Below, piece after piece: positions 43,404 through 52,629 of a stretch of DNA of 64,000 nt. The stretch spans positions 558,001-622,000 of the forward strand of contig NZ_JAVDSL010000001.1 in assembly GCF_031455295.1 (NCBI RefSeq), given 5' to 3'. Source of the DNA: Leifsonia sp. 1010 (GTDB taxonomy: Bacteria > Actinomycetota > Actinomycetes > Actinomycetales > Microbacteriaceae). Made by a program: the position numbers and the translations under genes. The notes under the pieces are model-generated. The model searched no databases and was not told where the DNA came from. It saw nothing but the letters and a program-made list of their open reading frames with translations. The stretch's first letter is position 1. Each line of letters starts with the position of its first letter.

Positions 43404-44393
43404 CTACGCCCGCGCCTCCTGCACGTCGCGGGTCTTCAGGGTCCAGTACGTGGTGACGGGATGCGTCCCCAGCACGATCTTGCCGCGCGAGTGCAGGTTC
43501 TGCAGGTCGTCGAAGGCGTACTTGACGTCGGAGAGCGGATAGAACCCCGAGATCAGCAGCGTGAACGCACGTTCCTCGGCCAGCTGCGCCAGCCGGCCGA
43601 GCTGTGCGGTGCCGTGCGCCATCGTCTCCGGGTCGTCCTGCAGCAGCCGCAGCTCGGTGTCGCGGCGGTCCTCGCTCGACCGGTACCGCGACGGCGGGAC
43701 GCCGAGCGACTCTGCGAGGGCGCGGCCGTCCTGCCCGAAGTTGTCGATCAGGGCCGTGACTCCGCCGGGCGCCTCGGCGCGGATGCGCTCTTCGATCGCC
43801 TCGCCGTATCGCACCGGCCGGATGCCGAGCTGGCGCAGGTAGTCGAAGTTGCGGTCACCGCAGGTGCCGATGACCCGGGCGCCGCGATGCTTCGCCAGCT
43901 GCGCCTCGATGCTGCCGACGCCACCCGCCGCTGCGGACACCACGACGGTGTCGTCGGGTCCGATGCGGAGGTCGTCGAGGGTGTCCAGGGCGGTCACGCC
44001 GGCGAGGTAGAGGCCGCCGGCGACCTCCCACGGCACGTGCGGCGGTTTCGGCACCAGCGCACCCACCGGGACCACGACGTGCTCCGCGTGAGCGCCTGCC
44101 CGGACGTGCCCGATGACCGGTGCCCCCTTCCGGAAGCGCCCGCCGGCGTCCCCGGTCACGACGATCCCCGCGAAGTCGCTTCCCGAGCCGCGCGGGAACG
44201 GCTCGTCCGCCCACGCCTCCTCACGGCCGGCGCGGATGAACGCCTCGATGTGGTTGATCCCCGTCGCGATCACCTCGACGAGCACCTCGTCCGCACTCGG
44301 ATTCGGCAGGGGCCGGCTCCGCTTCTCGAGGACGTCCACATCCCCATTGCCGTCGTACTCGAAGACCACCGTCTCCCCGGGCTTCTTCGCCAT
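43404..44393 (-). CDS. Zinc-type alcohol dehydrogenase-like / NADPH:quinone reductase family protein (MDR)
   Basis: The protein has 329 residues with the medium-chain dehydrogenase layout: a GroES-like N-terminal domain (EVLVEVIATGINHIEAFIR), the GSDFAGIV segment and a Rossmann domain with VSAAAGGVGSIEAQLAKHRG. Catalytic zinc cysteines are not present, so it is of the quinone-reductase or enoyl-reductase type. AAGGAG precedes the ATG. A CTAGC-GCTAG dyad lies 50 bases upstream and may be an operator. Confidence 0.85.
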   Translation of the reverse strand: MAKKPGETVVFEYDGNGDVDVLEKRSRPLPNPSADEVLVEVIATGINHIEAFIRAGREEAWADEPFPRGSGSDFAGIVVTGDAGGRFRKGAPVIGHVRAGAHAEHVVVPVGALVPKPPHVPWEVAGGLYLAGVTALDTLDDLRIGPDDTVVVSAAAGGVGSIEAQLAKHRGARVIGTCGDRNFDYLRQLGIRPVRYGEAIEERIRAEAPGGVTALIDNFGQDGRALAESLGVPPSRYRSSEDRRDTELRLLQDDPETMAHGTAQLGRLAQLAEERAFTLLISGFYPLSDVKYAFDDLQNLHSRGKIVLGTHPVTTYWTLKTRDVQEARA

Positions 44394-44443
44394 GGGATGC
44401 TCCTTCTGCCGTCGGCCGGGCCGGCCGTGGCGTCAGGATATAC

Positions 44444-44456
44444 CTAGCTTGGCTAG
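44444..44456 (-). promoter_or_regulatory. Short dyad upstream of the quinone-reductase-like gene
   Basis: CTAGC, TTG, GCTAG form an inverted repeat in an AT-richer stretch (TATACCTAGC to AGAAACTC) that looks like a promoter. Similar short dyads are bound by MarR, HxlR or PadR-type regulators; no such gene is nearby. Confidence 0.35.
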
Positions 44457-44519
44457 AAACTCTACAATCTACGGTTCGCTGCCAGGAAACGGGCCGCTGA
44501 CGACCGCTGACGACCCCTG

Positions 44520-45944
44520 TCAGAACGACGCCGCGTGCTCGAAGTGCAGCTCCAAGGGCTCGACCGGCACATCGAGGTTCGCCCCACCACGGTAGCGAGT
44601 GCCGATGTGACGCGACGGGAGCCGGGAGTTCCCGGCGCCGAACAGCCGCTCGCGCAGCGTCCCCGACGTGGTGCCCTCCTCCGGCAGCCGGCCGCGGCGA
44701 CGCAGCTCCGGGACCACCAACTCGGCGAAGTCGCGCGCCGTGTCGAAGGAGTGGTACTGCCGGAGGTTGATGCCGTCGAGGCCGTCCTCGTCCAGCCAGC
44801 GCTCGATCTCATCCGCAACGGTCTTCGGGTCGCCGACGACGAGGAACCGCTCGTCGCGGCCCACCTTAATGAAATCGAGCGCCTGACCGACCGTGGTGTC
44901 GAGCGGCAGGTACGGCACCTTCTCGGCCGGGAAATCGGCTCGGGCGAGCGCCTCCCGCACGGTGATGTCACGCGGGAACGCCGTCAGGTCGACCGGCAGG
45001 CTGCTGTGCGCGAGGATGCCGTCGAGGCTCGCGCGCTCGCGGTACAGGCGCCACTTGTCCTCCGCCTCCTCCTGCGTCCGGCCGACGATGACGCCGGCCA
45101 TCGCGATGAAGCGGATGTCGTCGCGCTCGCGCCCGTGCCGCACGGCCGCCTCGCGCATCCCGTCGGCGTTGCGCCGGAACTCCTCGCTCGTGCGCCCGCC
45201 GGTGAACACCACCTCGGCGTGCCGGCCGGCGAACTCGATGCCCGCGGGCGACCCGGTCGCCTGGAACAGCGTCGGCGTCCGCTGGATCGACGGATGGACG
45301 ATGTGCGGCCCGGCGACGCGGAAGCGCTTTCCGACGTGGTCGATGTACCGCACCTTCGACGGGTCGGTGAACACCCCGGCCGCGCGGTCGGCGACGACCG
45401 CGTCGTCATCCCACGAGCCCTCCCACAGCTTGTAGAGCACGTCGAGGTACTCGTCGGCGTAGCGGTACCGCTCGTCGTGCGGAACCTCGCCGTCGAGGCC
45501 GAAGTTGCGGGCGGCGTTGGGCAGGTACGACGTGACGATGTTCCAGCCGATGCGCCCCTTGGTGAGGTGGTCGAGCGTCGACATGCGGCGGGCGAAGGCG
45601 AACGGCGGCTCGTACGTGGTCGAGAACGTGACGCCGAATCCGAGCCGCTCGGTCACCGCGGCCATCGCCGGGACGAGCAGCAGCGGATCGAGGTTCGGGC
45701 TCTGCAGCCCCTCCCGCAGCGCCGTCTCCGGGCCGCCGCGGAACACGTCGTACGCTCCGATCACGTCGGCGAGGAAGATGCCGTCGAAGCCGCCGTGCTC
45801 GAGCAGCTGCGCCAGCTCCAGCCAGTAGTCGAGGTCGGCGAAGCGCTCCCGGTTGTTGCCGGGGAGCGTCCACAGGCCGTGCGTGATGTGACTCACGCAG
45901 GCCATCTCGAAGAGGTTGACGAAGAGCTGCTTGGGCTCGCTCAT
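44520..45944 (-). CDS. FMN-dependent monooxygenase of the NtaA/SnaA/DszA (LLM) family
   Basis: The protein has 474 residues. Typical family features are HGLWTLPGNNRERFADLDYW, GFDGIFLADVIGAYDVF, KGRIGWNIVTSYLPNAARNFG and DERYRYADEYLDVLYKLWEGSW. Members oxidise small organic substrates (nitrilotriacetate, sulfones, organosulfur compounds) with reduced flavin from a separate reductase; none is visible here. The ATG overlaps the stop of the fused ABC ATPase gene (ATGA), so it is the last gene of the importer operon and probably acts on the imported substrate. Confidence 0.9.
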   Translation of the reverse strand: MSEPKQLFVNLFEMACVSHITHGLWTLPGNNRERFADLDYWLELAQLLEHGGFDGIFLADVIGAYDVFRGGPETALREGLQSPNLDPLLLVPAMAAVTERLGFGVTFSTTYEPPFAFARRMSTLDHLTKGRIGWNIVTSYLPNAARNFGLDGEVPHDERYRYADEYLDVLYKLWEGSWDDDAVVADRAAGVFTDPSKVRYIDHVGKRFRVAGPHIVHPSIQRTPTLFQATGSPAGIEFAGRHAEVVFTGGRTSEEFRRNADGMREAAVRHGRERDDIRFIAMAGVIVGRTQEEAEDKWRLYRERASLDGILAHSSLPVDLTAFPRDITVREALARADFPAEKVPYLPLDTTVGQALDFIKVGRDERFLVVGDPKTVADEIERWLDEDGLDGINLRQYHSFDTARDFAELVVPELRRRGRLPEEGTTSGTLRERLFGAGNSRLPSRHIGTRYRGGANLDVPVEPLELHFEHAASF

Positions 45945-47680
45945 GCGGCGGTCTCGCTTTCAGGGGTGGTGGCGGCTCGCGCGGCCGGATCGAACTCCGG
46001 GATGGCGGCGATCAGGGCACGAGTGTACGGGTGCGCGGGCCGTTCGAAGACATCATCCGGCGAGCCCTCCTCCACCACCACCCCGTCCTTCATGACGAGG
46101 ACGCGGTCGCTGAGGTGACTGATGACGCCGAGGTCGTGCGAGATGAACAGATACGCGACGCCCGACTCGCGCTGCAGCTCCGCGAGGAGGTCGAGGATCT
46201 GCGCCTGGATGGTGACGTCGAGCGCCGAGACGGCCTCGTCCAGCACGATGACATCCGGACGTGGTGCGAGCGCGCGGGCGATGGCGACGCGCTGTCGCTG
46301 GCCGCCCGAGAGCTTGAGCGGGAACCGCGGGAGGACGTTCGCGGGAAGGCCGACCTGCTGCAGCAGTTCGAGCACCCGCGCGCGCCGCTCCTCTGCCGAC
46401 GCGAACCGCACGGAGCGCAACGCGTCGAGCAGGATGCGCTCGACGTTCCAGCGCGGATCGAACGAGCTCAGCGGGTCCTGGTACACGACGGCGATGCGAC
46501 TCCGGAGACCCCGCCGCCGGCTCTCGGCTAGCGGCGCCCAGGGCTGTCCGAGCAGCCGAACGGTGCCGCCGTCGAGGGCCTCCAGTCCGAGGGCCAGACG
46601 CGCGGTGGTGCTCTTGCCCGAACCGGACTCGCCCACGATGCCGAGCGTCTCCCCGGCGCGCAGCGAGAAGGAGACGCGGTCGACGGCCGTGGTGACCGTG
46701 CCGTCGGAGGTGTGGAAGCGCTTCACCAGATCGGTCGCCTCCAGCACGACGGCGCCGGCCGGCGGCTTGGTCGGCACCGCGGCAGCACCCGGGGTGAGGG
46801 CGTGCCCGCGGGTCGCCTCGCCCGGAACCGCGGCGATCAGAGCGCGCGTGTACTCGTGCGCCGGCGCTCCGAGCACCTGGCCGGCCGGCCCCTGCTCCAG
46901 CACGTCGCCGCCCCGCATCACGAGGATGTGGTCGGCGAGCCGGGCGACCACCGAGAGGTCGTGGCTGATCAGGATCACGGAGGCGCCGCGCTCCTTCATC
47001 AGCTCGAGCTGATCGAGCACCTGCGCCTGCACGGTCACGTCGAGCGCGGTGGTGGGCTCGTCCGCGATCACGATGTCCGGATCGAGGGCGATGGCGGAGG
47101 CGATCAGAGCGCGCTGCCGCAGGCCGCCGGAGAGCTGGTCGGGGCGCTGCTTCGCGCGGACGGCCGGGAACGGCACGCCCACGCGCGTCAGCAGGTCGAG
47201 CACGCGCTCCCGGCGCGCCCGGCGCCCGCCCCAGCCGTGCAGGCGGAGCGCCTCGTCGATCTCACGTCCGACCGGGCGCAGCGGGTCGAGCGACACCAGC
47301 GCATCCTGCAGCACGAAGCCGATGTCGCGGCCGCGGATGCGCTTCCACTCGCGCGGGCCGAACCCGCGGACGTCCTCGTGGTGGATGGTCAGCTCGTCCG
47401 CCTCGACCACCGCCGAGCGGCCCGCGAGGCCGACCAGCGAGCGGGCCGTGACCGACTTGCCCGAGCCGGACTCACCGACGATCGCGACGCACTCCCCGGG
47501 CCGCAGGTCGAAGCTCACGCCGTGGACGACCGGACGCAGCGCGCCGTCGACACGGAACGCCGTGCGGAGGTTGCGCACCCGCAGCCGGGTCGCCGGCCAG
47601 TCCAGTTCCTCGACGATGGCGTCGGTCTCCGCGGCCTCCGTGGTCTCCGTCGCCTCCGCGGCCTCCGTACTGATGCTCAC
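45941..47680 (-). CDS. Fused double ATPase of a peptide/opine/nickel-type ABC importer (DppD-DppF)
   Basis: The protein has 579 residues with two ABC domains. Domain 1 has GESGSGKSVTARSL, LSGGLRQRALIA and IADEPTTALD; domain 2 has GESGSGKSTTARLA, LSGGQRQRVAIARA and LDEAVSALD, where Ala-Val replaces the usual Pro-Thr after the Walker B Glu. Each domain ends with the oligopeptide-type tail (P-A-H-E/P-Y-T-R-A-L-I-A-A-x-P). The GTG at 47680 has GGGAG upstream and overlaps the dppC-like stop (GTGA). It powers the two permeases encoded upstream. Confidence 0.92.
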   Translation of the reverse strand: MSISTEAAEATETTEAAETDAIVEELDWPATRLRVRNLRTAFRVDGALRPVVHGVSFDLRPGECVAIVGESGSGKSVTARSLVGLAGRSAVVEADELTIHHEDVRGFGPREWKRIRGRDIGFVLQDALVSLDPLRPVGREIDEALRLHGWGGRRARRERVLDLLTRVGVPFPAVRAKQRPDQLSGGLRQRALIASAIALDPDIVIADEPTTALDVTVQAQVLDQLELMKERGASVILISHDLSVVARLADHILVMRGGDVLEQGPAGQVLGAPAHEYTRALIAAVPGEATRGHALTPGAAAVPTKPPAGAVVLEATDLVKRFHTSDGTVTTAVDRVSFSLRAGETLGIVGESGSGKSTTARLALGLEALDGGTVRLLGQPWAPLAESRRRGLRSRIAVVYQDPLSSFDPRWNVERILLDALRSVRFASAEERRARVLELLQQVGLPANVLPRFPLKLSGGQRQRVAIARALAPRPDVIVLDEAVSALDVTIQAQILDLLAELQRESGVAYLFISHDLGVISHLSDRVLVMKDGVVVEEGSPDDVFERPAHPYTRALIAAIPEFDPAARAATTPESETAA

Positions 47681-48555
47681 GACCGCTCTCCCTTCTCCAG
47701 GCGTGCCTGGATGTGCCGTCCGATGGTCGTCGCGGCGAGCGCCACGGCGACGATCACGAGTCCGGGGATGACGACGAGCCACCACGCCGTCGTCAGGTAC
47801 TGGCGCCCCGCATCCAGCAGGGCACCCCATTCCGAGGCGGGCGGCGCGACGCCGAGACCGAGGAACGAGAGGCTCGACGCCCACACGATCGACTGTCCGA
47901 TCGACAGGGCGAACACCGCCACCAGGGGCCGCAAGGCGTTCGGAAGGATGTGCGCGCGCAGGATGCGCCACCGCGAGTGCCCGAGCGCGGTCGCCGCCTC
48001 GACATACCCGGAGTTGCGCGCTCCGAGGATCTGCCCGCGGATCATCCGCGCGTACCCGGGGGCGGTTCCGATGCCCACCGCGAAGACCTGCGTCGCGGCG
48101 CTCGGGCCGGCGATCGCGATCAGCAGCAGGGCGAGGAGCAGGGCCGGGAATGCGAAGAGGATCTCCACGAACCGGTCGATCACGACCGCCACCGGCTTAA
48201 CCCCGAGGGCGGCGAGCGTGCCGAGCACGAGTGCGAGACCCACACTGACGGCCGCGGCTCCGAGCCCGATGGTCAGCGAGTCACGGGCGCCCCAGACCAC
48301 GCGGGTGTAGAGGTCGCGGCCGGACTCGTCCGTGCCGAAGGGATGCGCGAGGCTCGGCTGCTGCAGCGCCGCCTGGTAGTCGATCGCCGTCGGGAGATGC
48401 GTCGTCAGCGCCTGCGGCGCGATCACGGCGACCAGCAGGAGCACGGCGAAGGCGACCGCGAGCACCAGCCCCCACGGCACGCGACCGAGACGGGTGGCGA
48501 GCGTCGGGCGGACCGCCGCGGCGGCGGGGGACGGAGGCGTTCCGAGCGCGGTCAT
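47677..48555 (-). CDS. ABC importer permease, DppC type
   Basis: The protein has 292 residues and about six transmembrane helices. The N-terminal part has HPFGTDESGRDLYTRVVWGA, typical of DppC/OppC proteins, and the cytoplasmic coupling loop reads EAATALGHSRWRILRAHILPN. It ends with the usual RLEKGERS-like tail. ATG 48555 overlaps the dppB-like stop. Confidence 0.92.
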   Translation of the reverse strand: MTALGTPPSPAAAAVRPTLATRLGRVPWGLVLAVAFAVLLLVAVIAPQALTTHLPTAIDYQAALQQPSLAHPFGTDESGRDLYTRVVWGARDSLTIGLGAAAVSVGLALVLGTLAALGVKPVAVVIDRFVEILFAFPALLLALLLIAIAGPSAATQVFAVGIGTAPGYARMIRGQILGARNSGYVEAATALGHSRWRILRAHILPNALRPLVAVFALSIGQSIVWASSLSFLGLGVAPPASEWGALLDAGRQYLTTAWWLVVIPGLVIVAVALAATTIGRHIQARLEKGERS

Positions 48556-49589
48556 GTCAGCTCCAGGCGGGGGTCGATGACGGTGTAGACGACGTCCACG
48601 ATGAGGTTCGCGGCCACATACACGACGGCCACCAGAGTGACGATGCCGGTGACCACCGGGAGGTCCTGCGCGTTGACCGCGCCGACCAGCACCGAGCCGA
48701 TGCCCGGGCGCGAGAAGATCGACTCCACGATCACGGCACCGGAGAGGGTCGCCCCCAGCGCCCAGCCGGAGAGCGTCACGGCCGGGATGACCGCGTGCCG
48801 GAGCACGTGCCGCAGCCGGATGCCCCACTCGCCCATGCCGCGCATCCGCGCCGACAGCACGAACGGCTGATCGAGCGACCGCTCGAACTCGGTGCGCACG
48901 CTCTGAGCCATGAACCCGGCGAGCGGGATGGCCAGGGTCAGCGCCGGCAGCACGATCCCGGCGGGCGAAGATCCGCTGATGATCGGGAACCAGTGCAGTC
49001 CGAGGCCGAAGACCAGGAGCAGGATGATGCCGAGCCAGTAGGCGGGAAGCCCGGCGGTCACCACATCCACCGTCGACCCGAAGCCCGCCAGCCGCGGCCC
49101 GCGACCAGCCGTCAGCGTGACCCAGACGACCATGATCAGCCACGCGAACGCGATGGCCGTCAACGAGAGGGTCAGCGTGCTGCCGAGCTGCTCGCCGATC
49201 ACCGCGGTGACCGGCCGGTACTGCTGGTACGAGGTGCCGAAGTCGCCCGACACCAGCCCGCGGAGGTAGTCGAGGTACTGCACGATCACCGGCTTGGTCA
49301 GCCCGTACTGCTGGTTGATCTGCGCCAGCTCCTCCGGGGTGCGCGCCTGCGCCTGACCGGCCCGGATGTTGAGGATGGTCGTCGCGCGGTCGCCGGGCAG
49401 CGCCAGCTGGGCGAAGAACGCGACGGTGGCCGCACCCCACAGCACCACGACGGCGGCGCCGATCTTGCGCAGCAGCGTGATCGCGACCGCGCGACCCCGG
49501 CGGGGCCGGATCGCTTTCTGCGCGATCGGCCCCTGCGCGGCTCCCGACGGAGTGGCGGCGGTCAGCTCACTTGACGAAGTAGGCGTCAT
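48552..49589 (-). CDS. ABC importer permease, DppB type
   Basis: The protein has 345 residues and six transmembrane helices after a 35-residue hydrophilic leader. Typical DppB features are LPGDRATTI, QYGLTKPVIVQYLDYL, GDFGTSY and the coupling motif ARMRGMGEWGIRLRHVLRHA. It overlaps the binding-protein gene by 23 bases and the dppC-like gene by 4 bases. Confidence 0.92.
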   Translation of the reverse strand: MTPTSSSELTAATPSGAAQGPIAQKAIRPRRGRAVAITLLRKIGAAVVVLWGAATVAFFAQLALPGDRATTILNIRAGQAQARTPEELAQINQQYGLTKPVIVQYLDYLRGLVSGDFGTSYQQYRPVTAVIGEQLGSTLTLSLTAIAFAWLIMVVWVTLTAGRGPRLAGFGSTVDVVTAGLPAYWLGIILLLVFGLGLHWFPIISGSSPAGIVLPALTLAIPLAGFMAQSVRTEFERSLDQPFVLSARMRGMGEWGIRLRHVLRHAVIPAVTLSGWALGATLSGAVIVESIFSRPGIGSVLVGAVNAQDLPVVTGIVTLVAVVYVAANLIVDVVYTVIDPRLELT

Positions 49590-51207
49590 AGAACGTCGGT
49601 CCTCCCTGTGCGTTCTCCTGCCACACCCCGCGCAGCTTCGGAGCGACCGCGAGCGTGCTCAGCCGGTCGTAGACGCCGATGGACAGCGCGTGCTCGGCGA
49701 TGTAGTCCTGCGCCTTCTCGTAGGCGGCGTTCTGCGCCTCCACGGTCGGGGCCGAGTTGCCGTCGAGGATGTACTGCTCGAGCGTCGGGTCGTTGTAGAA
49801 CGCGGCGTTGGAGTAGTTGGGGTGGTCCGGGGTCGACGGGCGCCAGTTGATGTAGAGGATGCCGGCGGTGACGGCCGTCCAGTAGCCGGCGGCCAGGTCG
49901 TGCGTGTCCGGTCCGGCGTATTTGCCCGAGAAGAACTCGCTCTGCGGAACCGGCACGAGCTTCACGTCGAAGCCGACCTTCGCGGCCTGCTCCTTGACGC
50001 CCTGCAGGATGGCCGCGCCGTCCGCGTTGATGATCGAGCCTGCGCCGTAGGGCAGCGAGACGGTCAGCTTCGTGCCGTCCTTCGCGCGGACGCCCGTGCT
50101 TCCCTGGCGCGTCCACCCGGCCGCGTCGAGCAGCGCATCCGCCTTCTTCAGGTCTCGGCTGTACCAGTCGGCCGCCTTCTCGCTGTAGCCGGGCGTCGTC
50201 TGGCTGACGCCGCCGTTGCCCTCGAACGGGATGACTCCCCGGCCGATGGTGTCGACGATCTGCTTGCGGTCGAGGCTGTAGGCGAACGCCTGGCGGACCT
50301 TCTCGTCGGTGAACGGACCCTGCTGTGTGTTGAACGAGATCTGCTGCGGACGGCCCCGCGTCACGTACTTCTCCAGCTGGTAGCCGCCGGACTTCAGCGT
50401 GCTCCACTGGACGGCCGGGACGTCGTAGATGGCGTCCACCTGGCCGCCCTGCAGCGCGGCGACGCGGGTGGTCGGGTCGGCCACGAACTTCCAGTCGATC
50501 TCGTCGACGTAGGCGGCTCCGGTGTGCTTCGCGTTGGCCGGAGGCGACGTGTAGTCCTTGTTCTTCTTCAGGATGATGTCCTGGCCGCGGTTCCACTTGT
50601 CGACGACGAACGCCCCGGAGCCGATCGGCGCCTCGCAGTTCTGCTCCTTGCTGCGGGTTTCGAGCGCGTGCTGCGACTGGATGCCGAAGTAGCCCTGCGA
50701 CAGGTTGTCGGCCAGGCGCGGGTACGGCCGGGAGAGGTCGATCTGGAGGGTGGTGTCGTCGACGGCCTTCGCATCCTTGTAGTAGCCGTCGAGCCAGACC
50801 TGCGCGGTGCTGTTGCCGCCCTTCAGCCAGTAGTCGAAGTTGTAGGCGACGGCCGCGGCGGTGAGCGGCGTCCCGTCGGTGAACTTCACGTCCTTCTTCA
50901 GGTCGAAGGTCCAGGTCAGTCCGTCGTCGGACTGCTTCCAGGAGGTCGCGAGCCACGGGACCACCTTGTGGTCCTCATCCAGCGACGTCAGGTTGTCGAG
51001 CACCTGGTAGGAGAGGTACGCCTGCTCGATCCAGCCGCCGAACACGCAGGCCGGTTCCTGCTGGTGGGCGTACACGATCGTTCCGCCGTCGACCTTGGTG
51101 CCGCCGCCGGATGCGGCGTCGGAGCCGGAGGCGCAGGCGGACAGCGCCAGCGCGCCGGTCAGGACGACGGCTGCGGCGCCGAGGGAACGGGTGGGACGGG
51201 AACGCAT
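49567..51207 (-). CDS. ABC importer substrate-binding lipoprotein (peptide/opine/nickel family 5)
   Basis: The protein has 546 residues. The N-terminal signal ends in a lipobox LSACASG, so it is lipid-anchored outside the membrane. The family-5 binding domain follows: LATSWKQSDDGLTWTFDLKK, VKFTDGTPLTAAAVAYNFDYW, ISFNTQQGPFTDEKVRQAFA. GAGGAG lies seven bases before ATG 51207. It is the first gene of the five-gene operon ending in the flavin monooxygenase. The ligand cannot be told; the linked monooxygenase suggests a small organosulfur or aminopolycarboxylate-like compound. Confidence 0.92.
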   Translation of the reverse strand: MRSRPTRSLGAAAVVLTGALALSACASGSDAASGGGTKVDGGTIVYAHQQEPACVFGGWIEQAYLSYQVLDNLTSLDEDHKVVPWLATSWKQSDDGLTWTFDLKKDVKFTDGTPLTAAAVAYNFDYWLKGGNSTAQVWLDGYYKDAKAVDDTTLQIDLSRPYPRLADNLSQGYFGIQSQHALETRSKEQNCEAPIGSGAFVVDKWNRGQDIILKKNKDYTSPPANAKHTGAAYVDEIDWKFVADPTTRVAALQGGQVDAIYDVPAVQWSTLKSGGYQLEKYVTRGRPQQISFNTQQGPFTDEKVRQAFAYSLDRKQIVDTIGRGVIPFEGNGGVSQTTPGYSEKAADWYSRDLKKADALLDAAGWTRQGSTGVRAKDGTKLTVSLPYGAGSIINADGAAILQGVKEQAAKVGFDVKLVPVPQSEFFSGKYAGPDTHDLAAGYWTAVTAGILYINWRPSTPDHPNYSNAAFYNDPTLEQYILDGNSAPTVEAQNAAYEKAQDYIAEHALSIGVYDRLSTLAVAPKLRGVWQENAQGGPTFYDAYFVK

Positions 51208-51345
51208 GAGGACTCCTCTGGCATCGGGGATGCGCATCAGAATGCGGGAGTCCGCAAGCGGCGTCGATGCTGCGTGTCCTTCTGTTTCGCTCCCGTCACA
51301 TCCCGTCACGCAGGCTTCCGCGCCGCGCCCGGCGGCGCTATGCGC

Positions 51346-51906
51346 TCAGTGCGACAGCAGCGACTTGAGCACGATGACGACCACGCCGAACAGCCCGGTC
51401 ACCACCGCCCCCACCAGGCACACCCACACTCCGCGGCCCCGGACACGGAAGACCAGGAACCCGAGCAGGGCGAGGAGCAGGACGCACAGCCACAGCGCCA
51501 GGAAGACGCCGACGTCGGCCGGAAGGATGCGCAGCGAGGCGAGGAGCAGCGGGACGCTCGGGATGACCGCGGCCTCCAGCATCCCGCTCGACTCGAACAG
51601 CGCGTGCCGCAGCGAGTCGAGCATCCGGTCGCCCAGGCGGTCGGCGTCGCCGTGGAACCCGAGCGCGTCGGAGTACACGTGCGCCATCCAGAACACGACG
51701 ATGCTGACCAGGCTGAACACGAGGATCTGCACGGCCGAGCCGCTGTCCTCGTTGTCGACCGAGGTCGCCGCGATCACGCTGGCGTAGACGATCGTCCCGT
51801 AGATCGCCGCGGGTGTTCCCCAGTGCCGCCACAGCGCGCGGTGGACCCGGACGCCGTCGTGCTCGTCGACGGGCGGGTTGAGGTCCATGGATCCCATGGC
51901 ACCCAT
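51346..51906 (-). CDS. Membrane protein of unknown function
   Basis: The protein has about 186 residues and four hydrophobic segments: AIYGTIVYASVIAA, ILVFSLVSIVVFWMAHVYSD, IPSVPLLLASLRILPADVG and LALWLCVLLLALLGFLVF with a final VVTGLFGVVVIVLKSLL. I do not recognise the family. Three ATG codons (51906, 51897, 51888) are possible starts and none has a strong ribosome binding site. It lies upstream of the importer operon in the same direction. Confidence 0.65.
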   Translation of the reverse strand: MGAMGSMDLNPPVDEHDGVRVHRALWRHWGTPAAIYGTIVYASVIAATSVDNEDSGSAVQILVFSLVSIVVFWMAHVYSDALGFHGDADRLGDRMLDSLRHALFESSGMLEAAVIPSVPLLLASLRILPADVGVFLALWLCVLLLALLGFLVFRVRGRGVWVCLVGAVVTGLFGVVVIVLKSLLSH

Positions 51907-52004
51907 TGTGTCCGACGGAGGGTGCCGCGCGCCTCTGTCAATCCCTGGCCGCGCCGTGCGCCCGGTGATCGAGTGGGACCATGGCACCAACAGGAGGCAC
52001 GGCA

Positions 52005-52262
52005 ATGCTGGCGAGCTTCGAGGGGATCCCTGTGGACCCGGCCCTGGAGATCATCCCGCTGACCGACACATCGTGGCGCGTCACCGACACCCGCGTCGCA
52101 CCGACCGATCCCGGCGGCCTGCTCGCGTACGTCGAGCACGACGACACGGGATTCACCGTGCTCGTGCTGCGTCCCGGCTTCACCGAGAGCGCGCGGACAG
52201 AGAGCCTCGCGTCGGCCCTCTCACTCATCGGCTCGCGGCTGGCGGGCGCGGCGCGGGCGTGA
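52005..52262 (+). CDS. Small conserved-looking protein of unknown function
   Basis: The protein has 85 residues (MLASFEGIPVD to GAARA), soluble, with alternating strand and helix patterns (WRVTDTRVAP, GFTVLVLRPG). AGGAGG seven bases upstream fixes the start at 52005 rather than at the ATG 51981. No function is evident. Confidence 0.6.
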   Translation: MLASFEGIPVDPALEIIPLTDTSWRVTDTRVAPTDPGGLLAYVEHDDTGFTVLVLRPGFTESARTESLASALSLIGSRLAGAARA

Positions 52263-52278
52263 GGCCGCGCGCGGACGG

Positions 52279-52629
52279 TCAGATTCCTCCGCTGAGCGAG
52301 CACGCCCGGAGCTCGCCGTCGGCCGAGACCACGATGCCGTCCGGCAGGTCGTATCCCGGAGGCGCGTAGATGACGCCGCCGCCGATCGTGCGTCCCCGCG
52401 GCTGGAGGCCGGTCAGCGCCTCCGGCCCGACGTCGTCCCTCCGCGGGTTGTCGCCGCACGTGAAGTCGCGATGGTCGTATTGGACCCGGGTCGGGATGGC
52501 GCGCGGCCACCAGTCGGCGGTTGCGTCATGGACCTGCACGAAGAACGTCGCGACTCCCACGAGCACGGCGCAGCAGATGACCCCGATCGCCAGGACGGCC
52601 CAGCGCCTCCGGCCCTGTGGTTCTCTCAC
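52279..52629 (-). CDS. Small single-pass membrane protein of unknown function
   Basis: The protein has 116 residues: a basic N-terminus (REPQGRRR), one transmembrane helix (WAVLAIGVICCAVLVGVA) and a probably extracellular domain with two cysteines (FTCGDN, ELRACSL). The GTG start overlaps the stop of the upstream lipoprotein gene as GTGA. The two form a coupled pair and may work together at the cell surface. Confidence 0.6.
   Translation of the reverse strand: MREPQGRRRWAVLAIGVICCAVLVGVATFFVQVHDATADWWPRAIPTRVQYDHRDFTCGDNPRRDDVGPEALTGLQPRGRTIGGGVIYAPPGYDLPDGIVVSADGELRACSLSGGI

Noticed and set aside
51208-51345. Possible riboswitch or leader peptide before the importer operon
   Set aside because: The leader has a doubled TGACGGGA and GCGTG/CACGC ends, but I could not match it to a known riboswitch nor find a start codon for a leader peptide.
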